From JAZKDW01 sp040387375 (GTDB lineage Bacteria; Pseudomonadota; Gammaproteobacteria; Burkholderiales; Burkholderiaceae_D): DNA of 64,000 bases. The position numbers were made by a program, and so were the translations under genes. Where the stretch lies: positions 1 through 64,000 of the forward strand of contig JAZKDW010000003.1 of the NCBI GenBank assembly GCA_040387375.1. Reading direction: 5' to 3'. The notes beneath the pieces are model-generated. The model searched no databases. It saw only the letters and a list, made by a program, of their open reading frames with translations, and was not told the DNA's origin. Below are positions 1 through 8,440 of this stretch, one piece after another. Numbering within the stretch: position 1 is the first letter of the stretch; every line of letters starts with the position of its first letter.

Positions 1-15
1 CATGTTGACAGCCCT

Positions 16-106
16 GGGTGGAAAAGCGCAGCGCCTTCCACCATGCAGCATTCGCGATTGCCGCTCGTGATCGAACAACGGTGGAAGGCGCTGCGCTTTT
101 CCACCC
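16..106. repeat. REPIN-like pair of inverted repeat units
   Basis: Positions 16-42 and 80-106 are perfect reverse complements of 27 bases separated by a 37-base loop. Each arm is itself a weak palindrome, beginning GGTGGAA and ending TTCCACC. Two REP-like units in head-to-head orientation are the layout called REPIN. A further partial match (CCACCCTCCG) follows near 117-126. The element lies just 3' of the kinase gene. It could also act as a transcript-end hairpin, but no T run follows it. Confidence 0.7.
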
Positions 107-134
107 TACGATTACTCCACCCTCCGTTTACTGA

Positions 135-1886
135 CTATAGGGGCAGAGGCAGGCGCAGCACAAATTCCGCGCCGCCGTTGACATGATTTTTTGCTGTCAA
201 CTGGCCATTCATCGCCAGCACGATCGCGGAAGATATGGCTAGACCTAGACCCAGGCCCCGGCGCGCGGGTTTGGTGGTAAAGAATGGCTCGAACAGGTGC
301 TCGGCTACCTGGCGCGGCATCCCGATACCGGAGTCACGCACCCGCAGCAGCACATCGCCTGCCGCGCGTTCCAGCGTCGCCGTGACTTTCTTCGCCGGAC
401 TGGCATCGGCCGCCTCGAGCGCATTGCGCAGCAGGTTGATCACGACCTGCTCGATCCTGACCGCATCCCCGGCTATCTCTGCCGGCTCAAGAATTTTTAT
501 CTCGAGTTGCACTCCCTGGCGTAAAAAATCATTTTCCAGCAGCAGCGCCGAGCGCTGGAGCACTTCAGCCAGATCGACCCTGGCCAGCGTGTGATCGCCC
601 CTGCGCTCGAAGCCTTTTAATTGCGCAATGACGGTGCTCATGCGCGCGGCCGCTGCGCTGATATGCGCCAGATTTTCCTTCGCTTTGTTGATCTCCCGGC
701 GCGACAGCAAGGTGTCGCCATTGTCAGCCATGTCGTGGATGGTCGCGAGCGGCTGAGTGAGTTCGTGGACGACGCCTGTGGCCAACTGGCCAAGCATGGA
801 CAGCTTGCCAGCCTGTACCAGCTTGTTTTGCTCGGCAAGCAAACCCTGTTCCGTGTTTTTCAGTTTGACGAGTTTCGCTTCAAGATTTTGATTGGCCAGG
901 AAAAGCGCTTGCGTTCTCTGCGCAATATTCCTGTCGAATTCGGCGGCTGCCTGCAGCAGCGCCTTGCGCGATACCAGCCGCTCGTCCTGCCAGCGCTTGC
1001 GCTGATTCACGGCCCACAGGCCGCACCCGATGATGGCAAGCAGCAGTGCCGCGCCAGCCGCGGCCAGCCATTCATTACGCCTGACCGTCGCCTCGGATGG
1101 ATACAAAAGCAGTTGCCAGCCCAGGCGGTTGACTGCCTGGGATACAGGCGCGCCGATGCCGGCTAGGGGCACAATCTCTCGCCCGCCATACTGCCGCGTT
1201 GCCGTCAGCTTGTCCCGGACCGCCGGCTCCAGCGGCAGATGGCTGCGGTATCGCCAGTCACTCCGGCTGCTGAGGAAGATGACACCGTGCTGGTCGATGA
1301 GCGCGATCGGGTCTTCACTGCTGCTCCAGGTCCGTTCGAATTCAGCCAGGCTGATCTTTACCGTGACCACGCCGATCGGCATACCCGGCCCTTGCGGCGC
1401 CCCATTGCGGTACACCGGCTGCGAGACGAAATAACCGGGCTCGCCGCCGGTCGCATAAAACCTGCCGGTCTTGCCAGCCATGGCATCGCGGAAGGCGGGC
1501 CTGGAACCGGCATCAGGATCCGGCGCCTGCTCACCGTCGTGCGCGGCGAGTGTCTTGCCGTTGCGGTCCATCACATGGATGGCTGCCACTTTAGCCTGCT
1601 GCTGAATCGCTCTGAGCGTGTTGTTGAGACCGCTGATGACGGCTTGATTGTCTGGCTGTGTCAGGGCGGCGAAGACCTCAGGCTGGAAGGCGAGCACGAA
1701 GGGAAGCATCTCGTATTTTTCCAGCACCGACTCGAATTCCGGCGCAATGATCTGCAACTGGCGCTGGCCACTTGCCCGCAGGTCGCTTTGTGTCATCTGG
1801 CCGGCAATGAGATAAGCGGCCGAAGTAATCGAGAGCAGACCGATGACGGTCAGGACAAATAAACCGGTACGTCTCGTTATCGCCAT
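135..1886 (-). CDS. DctB-like membrane sensor histidine kinase
   Basis: A 583-aa two-component sensor kinase. From the ATG at 1886 there is a first membrane helix (about residues 7-28), a periplasmic sensor of about 240 residues in double-Cache style, a second helix near 270-295, then a coiled linker. A dimerisation domain follows with phospho-accepting His about residue 370 in VVHELTQPL. The ATPase domain shows NLLRNALEA (N box), DSGIGMP (G1) and GLGLGLAIS (G2). Length and layout match DctB kinases that sense C4-dicarboxylates, but the ligand is inferred only from family. A TTG 69 bases upstream would add 23 residues and lacks a ribosome site. The cognate regulator is not visible and may lie beyond the left edge. 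Confidence 0.8.
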   Translation of the reverse strand: MAITRRTGLFVLTVIGLLSITSAAYLIAGQMTQSDLRASGQRQLQIIAPEFESVLEKYEMLPFVLAFQPEVFAALTQPDNQAVISGLNNTLRAIQQQAKVAAIHVMDRNGKTLAAHDGEQAPDPDAGSRPAFRDAMAGKTGRFYATGGEPGYFVSQPVYRNGAPQGPGMPIGVVTVKISLAEFERTWSSSEDPIALIDQHGVIFLSSRSDWRYRSHLPLEPAVRDKLTATRQYGGREIVPLAGIGAPVSQAVNRLGWQLLLYPSEATVRRNEWLAAAGAALLLAIIGCGLWAVNQRKRWQDERLVSRKALLQAAAEFDRNIAQRTQALFLANQNLEAKLVKLKNTEQGLLAEQNKLVQAGKLSMLGQLATGVVHELTQPLATIHDMADNGDTLLSRREINKAKENLAHISAAAARMSTVIAQLKGFERRGDHTLARVDLAEVLQRSALLLENDFLRQGVQLEIKILEPAEIAGDAVRIEQVVINLLRNALEAADASPAKKVTATLERAAGDVLLRVRDSGIGMPRQVAEHLFEPFFTTKPARRGLGLGLAISSAIVLAMNGQLTAKNHVNGGAEFVLRLPLPL

Positions 1887-2214
1887 TTTATTGTGATGAG
1901 AGCCAATCGGTGTGTCGGTGAGATCCGGTACCCGCTTACAATTTATTCCGAGCAAGGACGTAATATAGTAATCCGGCCGCTTTCAACATCCTCCAGAGAC
2001 TTGTGCAGGTTTGCCGATATCCGATTCGACTGTGGTTTTTTTGCTCAGAAAAGACCGACTTTTTGCCGGACCGTGGTTAGCGGATGAACGAATTAGGCGA
2101 TCAGATAACAAGAAGATAATGGTTTGAATTATCAGGTTTGCAATGACCGGAAATAACCAACTTTCCAATTTCAATTTCAAAACAAACCGGCTATTCTTCA
2201 TCCCGCAACAACAC

Positions 2215-2300
2215 ACTCGACACTGGCAAACCCGTTGAAAGGCGGGGACGCAAAGCTTCTGGTCTACGGGCATGATGCCTATGACAGCAGGGCCGCCGAA
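2215..2300 (+). promoter_or_regulatory. cyclic-di-GMP-I (GEMM) riboswitch
   Basis: The stretch shows the hallmark order of the GEMM-I aptamer: GGCAAACC, a GAAA tetraloop, GGGGACGCAAAGC, then a second variable stem closing with GCAGGGCCGCC. It lies about 175 bases upstream of the transglycosylase start on the same strand. A 20-base perfect hairpin at 2313-2332 follows and may belong to the expression platform, although no T tract is present. The roughly 330 bases between the kinase start and the aptamer are AT-rich and promoter-like. I see no gene there. Confidence 0.9.
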
Positions 2301-2474
2301 AGTAAATGACAACGGAAGAATCCATTCTTCCGGATTGCCATAACCTGTCCGCAGCCTTGATGTCCAGCGCCGGAAGCGCACCGTCCCTCCTGATGTTCCC
2401 CTCGGATGATCTCTTCAGAGATTGGATTGCCGCGTCATTACGCGTCACGCAGTGCATCCGGAAAGGGACAAATA

Positions 2475-3278
2475 ATGCGCAACAACGATAACCATCCGGG
2501 AATGATGGCCGCAATACGCTTGAGCGGCGCGGCCGCCGTCGTATTTCTCGGCGCCTGTTCCACTCCGCAGCTTTTGCCGCCCGGCGCGATTGATGACGAG
2601 GCATCCAGGCGATCGCTTGCCGCGGCTGCGCGCGCCTACGCCGACAGCACACGCGCCGCGCGGGTTGCGGTCGCTATCGATCAACCGGAAAGCATGCGGC
2701 CAATGACCGCAAGCCAGATCGCGGCCGAATGGGGCACCTGGCAGCCGGGCCGCACACGTCATGGATTGGCCAGGACATCCGGCGGCTGGCAAAAGCGCAA
2801 TGGCATCGGCTTGCCGCCGATCGATTACAGCCTCTCGATACAGGAAATGATGACCAACGCCGGCTGCCGCTCATGCGAAGACAAGCCATATCACCAGATG
2901 GTGGTAACGGCGTCGAATCTGCATGGCGTCCCGGCCAGCCTGATCCATGCCGTGATCCAGAAGGAGTCTTCTTACAACCCGGCCGCCACATCCCGGCAAC
3001 AGGCGCGCGGCCTGATGCAGATAATGCCGGGCACAGGCAAGTACATGGGTGTTGAAAACAGTCAGAAACTGTACGATCCGCAAACCAATATCAACACCGG
3101 CGCCGCATATCTGAAATACCTTATGCGCAGTCACGACACGGTTGACAAGGTGCTGGCCGCGTACAATTCAGGCCCGGGCAATGTGCGCAAATACAATGGC
3201 GTGCCGCCTTTCAGCGAAACACGCCGTTACGTTCGTGAGGTAAAAAGCCTGTATGTGCTCTCGTCGGCAGTGCAGTAG
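2475..3278 (+). CDS. Lytic transglycosylase, SLT domain, lipoprotein
   Basis: A 267-aa predicted outer-membrane lipoprotein that should cleave peptidoglycan glycan strands. The N-terminus has a hydrophobic stretch ending in a lipobox (FLGAC). The C-terminal half is a transglycosylase SLT fold with catalytic Glu in IQKESSYNP, followed by ARGLMQIMPGTG and AYNSGPGNV. An ATG at 2406 in frame would add 23 residues. The ATG at 2475 is preferred because AAAGGGA precedes it and it gives a clean lipoprotein signal. The gene stands alone behind a c-di-GMP riboswitch, so its expression probably follows cyclic-di-GMP level, linking wall remodelling to the motile/sessile switch (inference). Confidence 0.9.
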   Translation: MRNNDNHPGMMAAIRLSGAAAVVFLGACSTPQLLPPGAIDDEASRRSLAAAARAYADSTRAARVAVAIDQPESMRPMTASQIAAEWGTWQPGRTRHGLARTSGGWQKRNGIGLPPIDYSLSIQEMMTNAGCRSCEDKPYHQMVVTASNLHGVPASLIHAVIQKESSYNPAATSRQQARGLMQIMPGTGKYMGVENSQKLYDPQTNINTGAAYLKYLMRSHDTVDKVLAAYNSGPGNVRKYNGVPPFSETRRYVREVKSLYVLSSAVQ

Positions 3279-3304
3279 TATCCAGCACAGGCCATCACTA
3301 AAGA

Positions 3305-3453
3305 GGTTTGCGAGTCAGTGTGCGGATGATGCGGGTCGATTTGGGGTGCAGGGCAAGGCGCGAGGAGCGCCGTGTGGCGAGCCACACAAGCGACGAGCAA
3401 CGCCGCCATGCGCCCCAAAGCGGCACGCAGCGCCGTACGCTGATTCGCAAACC
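3305..3453. repeat. 149-bp imperfect palindromic repeat
   Basis: The two halves of this gap fold on each other. GGTTTGCGAGTCAGTG at the left end matches the reverse complement of CGCTGATTCGCAAACC at the right end with two mismatches. Inner blocks (TTTGGGGTGC against GCGCCCCAAA, TGTGGCGA against AGCCACACA) continue the pairing to the centre. It has no coding capacity of note. Size and symmetry resemble ERIC-like or MITE-type intergenic palindromes. Copy number elsewhere cannot be judged from one window. Confidence 0.7.
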
Positions 3454-3469
3454 GCTCTAGAATCAGACG

Positions 3470-4096
3470 ATGATTTCAATCCCGACCCTGCTGAGTTTTT
3501 TCGGCGTATCGATAGTCCTCGGTTTGACGCCGGGCCCCGATAATATTTTCGTGCTGACGCAATCGGCGCTGCGCGGACGGCTGGCCGGCATCATCGTCAC
3601 GCTCGGCCTGTGCACCGGCCTGCTGGTTCATACGCTGGCGGTGTCGCTTGGCGTGGCGGCAATTTTCCAGGCCTCCGCCATGGCATTCAATGCGCTCAAG
3701 TTCGCCGGCGCGGCCTACCTGCTGTATCTTGCATGGCAGGCTTTCCGTGCCTCCGCAACCGGCATCCGGATGACGCAGAAAAGCAGCCTCGGCGCGTGGC
3801 AACTGTACCGGCGCGGCATCATCATGAACATCACCAATCCGAAGGTATCGATTTTTTTCCTGGCGTTCCTGCCGCAGTTCGCCGATCCGGCACGCGGGTC
3901 AGTAACCGTGCAGATCATGCTGCTCGGCGCCTTGTTCATCATCGCGACGCTGCTGGTATTTGGCGGCATCGCCCTGCTTGCCGGCACGCTCGGCCAGCGG
4001 CTGAATAAATCCGCAAAAGCCGAACTGCTCCTCAACCGGGTTGCCGGCACCGTGTTTGTGGCCCTGGCGCTGAAGCTGGCGACAACACAGCGCTAG
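3470..4096 (+). CDS. LysE/RhtB family exporter
   Basis: A 208-aa integral membrane protein with about six hydrophobic segments and the LysE-family opening GLTPGPDNIFVLTQSALRGR, followed by the Gly/Ala-rich second helix and the AAYLLYLAWQAFR segment. The family exports amino acids or related small compounds from the cytoplasm. The substrate (basic amino acid, homoserine/threonine or other) cannot be told from sequence. Length is normal. It ends 9 bases before the end of the convergent helicase gene, leaving no room for a conventional terminator. Confidence 0.88.
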   Translation: MISIPTLLSFFGVSIVLGLTPGPDNIFVLTQSALRGRLAGIIVTLGLCTGLLVHTLAVSLGVAAIFQASAMAFNALKFAGAAYLLYLAWQAFRASATGIRMTQKSSLGAWQLYRRGIIMNITNPKVSIFFLAFLPQFADPARGSVTVQIMLLGALFIIATLLVFGGIALLAGTLGQRLNKSAKAELLLNRVAGTVFVALALKLATTQR

Positions 4097-4105
4097 CGTC
4101 GCGCT

Positions 4106-6106
4106 TCAACGCGTTTTACGCTTGCCCGATCCGGGTGCGCCTTTCGCACCGTGCCGCCCGCGCAATGCCGCATTGTGCGCCTGGAGCAGCATGTCGACAC
4201 GGTCGGAGGCATCACGCGCCAGCGACTGCGCCAGCTCGCCGCTGGGGAAAAATTCCGGACTGCGGTAGCTGAGCCATGCATACGCGGAATACAGGCGGCA
4301 CAGGTCTTCCACCTCCTGCAGATTCTGGCGCGTCGAACCCGACGGGTCAGGGTGCAGCGCGCTGACCTTGCCCTTGGACAGCGCGCGGGCCCAGTCCTGC
4401 CACGCCAGATGCAGCGCCGGCACGCGCGACGATATCGGCACCAGCGACAGCGTGAACTTGTCCGCCACCGACAGCGGCAAGGTGTCCAGCCACAAGGCGC
4501 GCTCGGTCTGCTCTTCGGTAATGCGCGGAAAAAAGAAACCGTCCGGCACATCAATGTTATGCACAAAACGCTTGAACAGTTTGCTCAGCGACTGTTCGCC
4601 GGTGACCGCCGCGATCCGGTGCAGATGTTCCAGCGAAGGTGCGACCGAAAAGCCGGCGGCGGCGACCGGCGGAATGTGTTCGTTCAGCAGCGACCGCACC
4701 ACCTGGTGGGTCTCGTCATCGTAGCCGGCGACAAAACCTTCTTCATGCACGCCATAACGGCCGGCGCGGCCGGCAATCTGCTTTGCCAGCGCCGCCGAAA
4801 TCTCTTCCTCTTCGTAACCGTTGTACTTGATTGCCGTGGTCATCACGACGCGCTCGATCGGCAGGTTGAGGCCCATGGCAATCGCGTCGGTGCCGACCAC
4901 GATATCGGCCGAGCCGTCACGGAAACGCGCCGCCTGCGCGCGGCGCACCTCCGGCGACAGGTTGCCGTACACCGTCGCCACCGACAAGCCGCCCTCGGTG
5001 ATCATGTCGCGCCACATCAATACCTCGCGCCTTGAAAACGCAATCACCGCATCACCTCGCCGCAGGTTGCGCAGCTTGCGCACCGGCCCGGCCTCCATGG
5101 CCAGCGGCGCCTTGCGCCTGAGGACATGGATTTCGAGCGGTATATCCAGGCGGTCGGCCAGCGCCTCGATCGCACGCCGCGCTTCCAGCGCACCGACCAG
5201 GTACACCACGGCAGCAGGCGCGCCGCATACCGCGGCGGTCCACGCCGCGCCGCGGTCGCGATCGCCCAGCATCTGGATCTCGTCGATCACGGCGACATCG
5301 ACCCTGGTGCGGGTGTCGAGCATTTCGACGGTGCTGGCGACATGGGTCGCGCCTTCCGTCAGGCGCCGCTCTTCACCGGTCACCAGGCTGACCTTGATCT
5401 CCTTACCCCCCGGTCTGGCGGCGAGCAGGCGCTCATAATTTTCCAGCGCCAGCAAGCGCAGCGGCGCCAGGTAAACGCCGGTCTTCGCCGCCGCCAGCGC
5501 ATCCATTGCCCGATGAGTCTTGCCGCTGTTGGTCGGTCCCAGCAACGCGATGAAGCGGCGCGGCAGGCGGCTCGCCATCTCGAATGTCGCAGGATATTCC
5601 GCCAGGTTGATGCTTTCCTTGGTGCGCGCGGCGTGCCGCTCTTCCTGCTGGCGTTCGATCGCATGCGTCAGGCGCTGCCCGATGCGGTCGAACACCTGAT
5701 CGACCGGGTCCGAGGTGTCGTGTCCCGCCAGCGCATTCAGGAACAGCATGGCATCGAGCCCGGCGTCACTGGCACGGGTGTTGATGTCGGCGGCAAAACG
5801 CCCGACCAAACGCCGCACCATCTCCATCGCTTCGGGATCGGCGCGCTCGGTGATCAGCTTCATCTGGTCTTCCACCGTCATTTTCCGCCACTTGCTCGGC
5901 TTGGCCAGCACACCCTGGGGCGGCACCAGGTCATAGGGCACGCGCAGAGAATCCACTTCCACTGTGCCTGAAAAGCGAAGAACGACACGGCCTTCGAGCT
6001 TCAGTAATTCAGCGCCGATTGCCCGGGCATGTTGTTCCGGCGCGAGGGCGGTATCGTCGTCCGGCATGGCCGGTGCCGCATTTTCTGGAGTGTGGGATGA
6101 GTTCAT
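4106..6106 (-). CDS. Suv3-like ATP-dependent RNA helicase
   Basis: A 666-aa superfamily 2 helicase. Walker A is GPTNSGKTH, the DExH-type box is DEIQMLGD, and the C-terminal RecA lobe shows VVGTDAIAMGLNLP and QIAGRAGRYG. The DEIQ box, the GPTNSGKT P-loop and the all-helical C-terminal part (about residues 480-640) match the Suv3 family of mitochondrial degradosome helicases, which have bacterial relatives. The N-terminal 190 residues are a family-specific helical region. The basic tail (KGAPGSGKRKTR) may bind RNA. A TTG two codons upstream is also possible. It is monocistronic here, and the role in RNA turnover is inferred from the family. Confidence 0.85.
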   Translation of the reverse strand: MNSSHTPENAAPAMPDDDTALAPEQHARAIGAELLKLEGRVVLRFSGTVEVDSLRVPYDLVPPQGVLAKPSKWRKMTVEDQMKLITERADPEAMEMVRRLVGRFAADINTRASDAGLDAMLFLNALAGHDTSDPVDQVFDRIGQRLTHAIERQQEERHAARTKESINLAEYPATFEMASRLPRRFIALLGPTNSGKTHRAMDALAAAKTGVYLAPLRLLALENYERLLAARPGGKEIKVSLVTGEERRLTEGATHVASTVEMLDTRTRVDVAVIDEIQMLGDRDRGAAWTAAVCGAPAAVVYLVGALEARRAIEALADRLDIPLEIHVLRRKAPLAMEAGPVRKLRNLRRGDAVIAFSRREVLMWRDMITEGGLSVATVYGNLSPEVRRAQAARFRDGSADIVVGTDAIAMGLNLPIERVVMTTAIKYNGYEEEEISAALAKQIAGRAGRYGVHEEGFVAGYDDETHQVVRSLLNEHIPPVAAAGFSVAPSLEHLHRIAAVTGEQSLSKLFKRFVHNIDVPDGFFFPRITEEQTERALWLDTLPLSVADKFTLSLVPISSRVPALHLAWQDWARALSKGKVSALHPDPSGSTRQNLQEVEDLCRLYSAYAWLSYRSPEFFPSGELAQSLARDASDRVDMLLQAHNAALRGRHGAKGAPGSGKRKTR

Positions 6107-6257
6107 GAACAAAATTTTTTAAATGAAACCGATACCGTGTGAGGACATCCGCAGACGGGTCATATTGCAATGATAGGCTCAAAGCCGGCGCCACTGCAGC
6201 CGCCATTTTAGTGCACCGCGTCAAAGGCCGGGATCGCCAGGCTTCGCGAATTTCGTG

Positions 6258-6286
6258 TTGACAAATGAAAATAACGAGCCGAGAAT
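6258..6286 (+). promoter_or_regulatory. Putative sigma-70 promoter of the hydantoinase operon
   Basis: TTGACA at 6258-6263 is a perfect -35 box, followed after 17 bases by GAGAAT (6281-6286), which matches four of six -10 positions. The predicted start falls about 6293, at the edge of the palindromic operator. Confidence 0.55.
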
Positions 6287-6292
6287 AAAAAA

Positions 6293-6309
6293 AGGTAACA
6301 GTGTTACCT
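6293..6309. promoter_or_regulatory. Palindromic operator AGGTAACAGTGTTACCT
   Basis: This is a perfect 8-base inverted repeat around one central base, overlapping the predicted transcription start of the hydantoinase operon. Its position suits a repressor. The IclR-family regulator encoded third in the operon is the obvious candidate, which would make the operon autoregulated (inference). Confidence 0.6.
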
Positions 6310-6364
6310 AAATCAGAAATCAGTTCCGCAGGTCATTCCAAAAATAATAAACAGGAGACGGCTG

Positions 6365-8440
6365 GTGCTTTCAAAACAGGCAGAATCGCGTATTGCCGCG
6401 GACGTGGGCGGCACTTTTACCGACATCGCAATCTTTGACGAAGCGTCCGGCGCCATCCGTCTGGGCAAATGCCTGACGACGCCGACTCACCTGATCGACG
6501 GTATTAATGACGGCGTAAAAAAATCGGGGGCAAGCTTCGATCAGGCAAATCTTTTCCTGCACGGCACGACGGTCGCCATCAATACCCTGCTCGAACGCAG
6601 CGGCGCGCACACCGCGCTGGTGACGACGCGTGGTTTCCGTGACATCTACGAAATCGGCCGCATCAACCGGCCCGAAGCGTACAACCTTTTTTTCCAGAAG
6701 CACCGGCCGCTGATCGAGCGCGAACTGCGCTTCGAAACCGACGAGCGATTGCTGGTCTCGGGCGCCGTGCTCAGGCCGCTCGCAGAGGCGGATCTGGCTG
6801 CCATCGGCGACCAGCTGGAAAGGGACGGTGTCGAAGCGCTGGCGATCATGTTCATGCATTCCTACCGCAATGCCGAGCATGAGAGCCAGGCCAAGCGTTA
6901 TTTCGAACAGCGTTTCCCTGCCATGTTCATCACGGCGTCGCACGAACTGTCGCAGGAGTACCGGGAATACGAACGCACGTCCACCGTGGCGGCCAACGCC
7001 TACATCGGTCCGCGGGTGCGCTCCTATCTTTCCGAGATCGTCGAGCACCTGGAACAGAAAAAATTCGGCGGCGGCTTCCTGATCGTGCAGTCCACGGGCG
7101 GTCTTTACGATGTGGACAGCGCGCGCAAGGAATGCATCCGCATGCTGGAATCGGGTCCGGCGGCGGGTGTCATCGGCACCCGCGAACTGTGCCGCATGAT
7201 CGGCATCCGTGATGCAATCGCATTCGACATGGGCGGCACCACCGCCAAGTCCGGCGTGATCCTCGGCGGCGATGTGCTGATGACCTCGAACTCGATGATT
7301 GGCGGTTACGCCGAAGGTTTGCCGGTGCAGATACCGATGATCGACATCCAGGAAGTCGGCACCGGCGGCGGCAGCATTGCCCGGCTGGCGGCGGGCGACT
7401 CACTGCGCGTCGGCCCGCAAAGCGCGGGTTCGGTGCCAGGTCCGGTGTGTTACGGCCTCGGCGGCGAGGAGCCGACCGTCACCGACGCCAACCTGATCCT
7501 GGGGCGCTTGTCGGAAAGCCGCTTTCTCGGCGGCGACATGCGGCTCAATGCCGACGCCGCGCGGCAGGCAATGGAAAACCGCATCGGCCGCCCCCTGGGT
7601 CTCGATGCCGAGGTGGCAGCCGAGGGGGTGATCCGGATTGCGACATCGACGATGTCAAATGTGGTCAAGCGCGTAACAACCGAGCGCGGGCTGGATGCGC
7701 GCGATTTTCCGATGGTGGCTTTCGGCGGCGCCGGACCGCTGCATGCGGTGCTGGTGGCGCGCGAACTGCAGATGCCGCGCGTGATCATTCCCAACGCGCC
7801 CGGTCATTTTTCCGCGTACGGCATGCTGGTGGCGGACCTGCGCCGCGATTACGTGCGCACACGCTTCACGCCGCTCGAGGATGTCAGCTTCCCGGACCTG
7901 AATGCGTTGTACCAGGACATGGAGGCGGAAGGCACCGGCGAAATCCGGCGCGCCGCAGTCCACGTCGGCGCCATCCGTGTCACGCGCGGGCTCGACATGC
8001 GCTACGTCGGGCAGGAGCACGCGGTCTCGGTCGAGATTCCGGTGAGTGTTTTCGACGCCGGCGACTGGCAGCAAATCAAGCGCCTGTTCGATGCCGTGCA
8101 TCTGCAACGCTACGGCTACTGTTCCGATGCCGAGCGCGCCGAGATCGTCAGCATCCGCACCTCGGTATCGGGCGACATGCCCAAACCTACCATCGCCGAG
8201 ATCGCCGCCGGCGGTCCGGAGCCTGAGGCCGCACCCGAGATACGGCCGGTGTACTTCAGCGCGGAGGACGGCTGGCAACAGGGGCGGGTCTATCAGCGGG
8301 CCGGCCTGCGCGCCGGCAACCGCATCGCCGGACCGGCGCTGATCGAGGAATATGCATCGACCACGGTGATCCTGAGCGGCGACCATCTGGAAGTGGACAA
8401 ATTCGGCAATCTGATCATCGAGGTGGCAAACAATGGCTAA
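6365..8440 (+). CDS. hyuA: Hydantoinase/oxoprolinase A subunit
   Basis: A 691-aa subunit of the HyuA family, ATP-dependent enzymes acting on cyclic amides (N-methylhydantoin, 5-oxoproline, caprolactam) or carboxylating ketones. The N-terminus has the ASKHA phosphate loop ADVGGTFTDIAIFD, and the middle has the second one, FDMGGTTAKSGVI. Length is normal. The start is GTG at 6365, with AGGAGA seven bases upstream. It overlaps hyuB by eight bases, showing translational coupling, and is first in an operon with a regulator, a lyase and an ABC importer. The true substrate is unknown. The family is too broad to assign one from sequence. Confidence 0.9.
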   Translation: MLSKQAESRIAADVGGTFTDIAIFDEASGAIRLGKCLTTPTHLIDGINDGVKKSGASFDQANLFLHGTTVAINTLLERSGAHTALVTTRGFRDIYEIGRINRPEAYNLFFQKHRPLIERELRFETDERLLVSGAVLRPLAEADLAAIGDQLERDGVEALAIMFMHSYRNAEHESQAKRYFEQRFPAMFITASHELSQEYREYERTSTVAANAYIGPRVRSYLSEIVEHLEQKKFGGGFLIVQSTGGLYDVDSARKECIRMLESGPAAGVIGTRELCRMIGIRDAIAFDMGGTTAKSGVILGGDVLMTSNSMIGGYAEGLPVQIPMIDIQEVGTGGGSIARLAAGDSLRVGPQSAGSVPGPVCYGLGGEEPTVTDANLILGRLSESRFLGGDMRLNADAARQAMENRIGRPLGLDAEVAAEGVIRIATSTMSNVVKRVTTERGLDARDFPMVAFGGAGPLHAVLVARELQMPRVIIPNAPGHFSAYGMLVADLRRDYVRTRFTPLEDVSFPDLNALYQDMEAEGTGEIRRAAVHVGAIRVTRGLDMRYVGQEHAVSVEIPVSVFDAGDWQQIKRLFDAVHLQRYGYCSDAERAEIVSIRTSVSGDMPKPTIAEIAAGGPEPEAAPEIRPVYFSAEDGWQQGRVYQRAGLRAGNRIAGPALIEEYASTTVILSGDHLEVDKFGNLIIEVANNG

